Source: Clostridia bacterium (GTDB taxonomy: Bacteria; Bacillota; Clostridia; Christensenellales; Borkfalkiaceae). From it: 64,000 bases of DNA. Location: contig JAFTKX010000027.1 of the NCBI GenBank assembly GCA_017453045.1, positions 1 to 64,000 of the forward strand, in the 5' to 3' direction. The position numbers and the translations under genes were made by a program. Below, in pieces: positions 62,150 through 64,000 of this stretch. Every line of letters begins with the position of its first letter. Position 1 is the first letter of the stretch. Below the pieces are notes generated by a model, which saw only the letters and a list, made by a program, of their open reading frames with translations, searched no databases and was not told where the DNA came from.

Positions 62150-64000
62150 TTGAAGAAAAACACTTTAATTGCGATTTTAATATGTTTGCTTATAATAGTT
62201 TCGTTAGCTTTGATAATCGTATTGTGTAACTCAAACGAGCCTACGGATACTACCAACAACCCCACTACCTCAAATAAGCCAACTCAAGATGTTCCTAAAG
62301 GTAGCATTGGATTGGAATATGAATTCAACGAAGAAGAAAATACTTATACTGTTGTTGGAATAGGAGATTGCAAAGATGTTATAATTTCCATACCAAGTAA
62401 ACACGAAGAAAAAAGTGTTACAAGAATTGGTACATATGCGTTTGAAAATTGCAATTCAATAACAGAAGTAATCTTTCCGTCGAGCATAATTGAAATAAAA
62501 GATTACGCATTTAAAGGGTGTGATTCTTTAACTAAAATCAGTTTGAATAATGGGTTGCAGACAATTGGAAAAGGTTCGTTTTATGAATGCTTGAAACTGC
62601 CAAATATAATTGTTCCAAATACCGTTGTATATATAGGGGAATCGTCTTTCTATAGATGTTTAAACCTTGATGAAATCAGTTTAAGCAATGAAATGTTAAC
62701 CATTTCTAAAAACACATTCAATGGCTGTGTCAAATTAAAGAAACTACAACTCCCTGAAAAAGTTGAAATTATTGAAGAACGAGCGTTTTATAATTGTACA
62801 AGCATAGAAAGCGTTTTGATTCCCAATATGGTACATACGATTTCAGAAGAAAGTTTTGCTTTAAATAGTAGTTTAAAATCCGTGTCTTTAGGAAAGTCTG
62901 TAAAACATATAGCCTACAATGCTTTTTGGAATGATGACGAACTTTCGTCAATTATTGTGAGTGAAGAAAATCTATATTACAGTGATGATGGTAATAATCT
63001 ATACAACAAAGATAAGTCGGTTTTATTTAAATATGTTAAACCGAAACAAACAACAATTTCTTTGCCGAGCACCGTAACAACAATTAACGATTATGCTTTT
63101 TCAGGATATGATTATTTAACGGATATAACAATTAGTGATTCAGTTACCTACATTGGTGAATGCGCGTTTTATGGTTGCGGAAATTTGTCAAATGTTGTAC
63201 TCGGAATTAAAGTTAACTATATAGGGAAAAAAGTTTTTTACGGTTGTGGAAATTTGCAAGCCGTTACATTTGCAAATACTTCAAATTGGGAAAAAAGCAT
63301 TGATAAAGCGTCGGCGTATGTAATTGATGTAACCTCTCCTACGCAAAATGCAATATTATTTTTGTCTGATTTTAGGGATTACATTTTGTTTATACCGCAG
63401 GAACCAACTCTTGACCAAAAATGTGCGTCTGGTCAGCACCTTTTTAGCAAAACAAAACTGTGTGAAAATTGCAAAAGTAATGTGGAAGATTTAGCTGTGG
63501 TAAGTTATGACTTATCTTTAAATGCTGATAAGGCTGTTATGGGTTATATTGTTGATGTCGAAGATAAGGGTTATTATTTGTATGTCATTGGTTCAGGAGA
63601 AACCAAGAATTTTGGCTTTCGAGCAACGCCATTCCATGAAGATGATTACAATGATGAAGTAATAAAAGTGTTTATTTCAGACCAAGTCACAACTATTGCG
63701 GATTATCTGTTTTTTGAATTTACATCTCTAACAGAAATAGATATTCCTTCAACGGTTACTTACATAGGTCAATCAGCTTTTTGTTATTGTTATGCTTTAA
63801 ATGAGGTTAGCCTATCTAACAATATCACATATATCGGAGAAAAAGCTTTCTGTCAGACGAGGATAAGTAGTATTAGGCTTCCGCAAGAATTAATTTATTT
63901 GGGGGCGCAAGCTTTCTCACATTGTCAAAATTTAAGTCAAGTGGAAATATTCGATAAAGTATTGACTATTGGAATTGATGTTTTTAAGGAAACAAGTTAT
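62150..64000 (+). CDS. BspA-type leucine-rich-repeat surface protein (cut by window end)
   Basis: Open for 617 codons to the window edge. It starts at TTG (62150), 9 nt after AAGGAG, giving MKKNTLIAILICLLIIVSLAL, a signal or anchor segment ending IVLCNSN (possible lipoprotein Cys). LRR_5/BspA repeats of about 23 residues follow: TRIGTYAFENCNSITEV, EIKDYAFKGCDSLTKI, YIGESSFYRCLNLDEI and more. A break near residues 420-500 holds CENCKSN and a unique domain before repeats resume. Such proteins bind host or microbial surfaces. Codon use differs from the housekeeping genes. Confidence 0.88.
   Translation, partial: MKKNTLIAILICLLIIVSLALIIVLCNSNEPTDTTNNPTTSNKPTQDVPKGSIGLEYEFNEEENTYTVVGIGDCKDVIISIPSKHEEKSVTRIGTYAFENCNSITEVIFPSSIIEIKDYAFKGCDSLTKISLNNGLQTIGKGSFYECLKLPNIIVPNTVVYIGESSFYRCLNLDEISLSNEMLTISKNTFNGCVKLKKLQLPEKVEIIEERAFYNCTSIESVLIPNMVHTISEESFALNSSLKSVSLGKSVKHIAYNAFWNDDELSSIIVSEENLYYSDDGNNLYNKDKSVLFKYVKPKQTTISLPSTVTTINDYAFSGYDYLTDITISDSVTYIGECAFYGCGNLSNVVLGIKVNYIGKKVFYGCGNLQAVTFANTSNWEKSIDKASAYVIDVTSPTQNAILFLSDFRDYILFIPQEPTLDQKCASGQHLFSKTKLCENCKSNVEDLAVVSYDLSLNADKAVMGYIVDVEDKGYYLYVIGSGETKNFGFRATPFHEDDYNDEVIKVFISDQVTTIADYLFFEFTSLTEIDIPSTVTYIGQSAFCYCYALNEVSLSNNITYIGEKAFCQTRISSIRLPQELIYLGAQAFSHCQNLSQVEIFDKVLTIGIDVFKETSY

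Overview
The window looks like a chromosomal piece of an AT-rich, Gram-positive gut Clostridia member, probably an uncultured lineage near Christensenellales/Borkfalkiaceae (a tentative placement from gene content and style). Supporting signs are the prmA-mtaB-hit-rpsU and tig-clpP-clpX gene orders, AGGAGG-type ribosome sites, very regular sigma-A promoters (nearly all with 17-bp spacers), RqcH, NrdR, prfB with an in-frame TGA, and many lipoproteins. Most genes lie on the minus strand.

Layout. 0-3 kb: translation and RNA-modification cluster (rpsU, HIT protein, mtaB, prmA). 3-5.6 kb: GtrA, a GDSL/SGNH hydrolase, an XRE membrane regulator, DUF1294 and tRNA-Leu. 6-31 kb: a glycan-use region. 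An AraC regulator faces an operon of sugar-binding lipoprotein, two ABC permeases (one with a huge extracytoplasmic domain) and three large secreted or surface proteins. Around these are two Gfo/Idh/MocA oxidoreductases, a GH38 alpha-mannosidase, a GH36 alpha-galactosidase, an SGNH hydrolase and a DUF4886 protein. The two glycosidases suggest a substrate with alpha-galactosyl and alpha-mannosyl linkages, but the substrate cannot be read from sequence. 31-33 kb: an orphan promoter with a structured stretch, DUF2442, six minus-strand tRNAs (Pro-Met-Asp-Phe-Thr-Tyr) and a GrpB gene. 33-41 kb: asparaginase, ABC exporter, GNAT and deoB in series, and typA/bipA. 41-61 kb: housekeeping (clpX, clpP, tig, rqcH, nrdR, YgiQ, tsaD, prfB, secA, comF, galE, an ABC-F ATPase). 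61-64 kb: tRNA-Arg with a degenerate partial copy beside it, then compositionally distinct genes ending in a leucine-rich-repeat surface protein cut by the window edge.

The most unusual content is intergenic. A family of long imperfect palindromes occurs at four places: next to rpsU, upstream of the SGNH gene at 9.9 kb, after clpX, and as a 0.8-kb tandem array between secA and prfB. Copies share ends and an apical core while their stem sequences change in a compensatory way. One copy is flanked by a perfect 8-bp target duplication and has GGCT-type ends like ISL3-family elements, so the family behaves like a MITE with a strongly foldable interior. A second palindromic family (35.4 and 60.6 kb), a short motif repeated at gene 3' ends, and single palindromes at 5.8, 31.8 and 41.4 kb add to this. 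Other notable points are three apparently leaderless genes with identical promoter-to-ATG spacing, an ABC-F protein with one degenerate composite ATP site, a trigger factor with a Lys/Thr tail, and an unusual prfB frameshift site.
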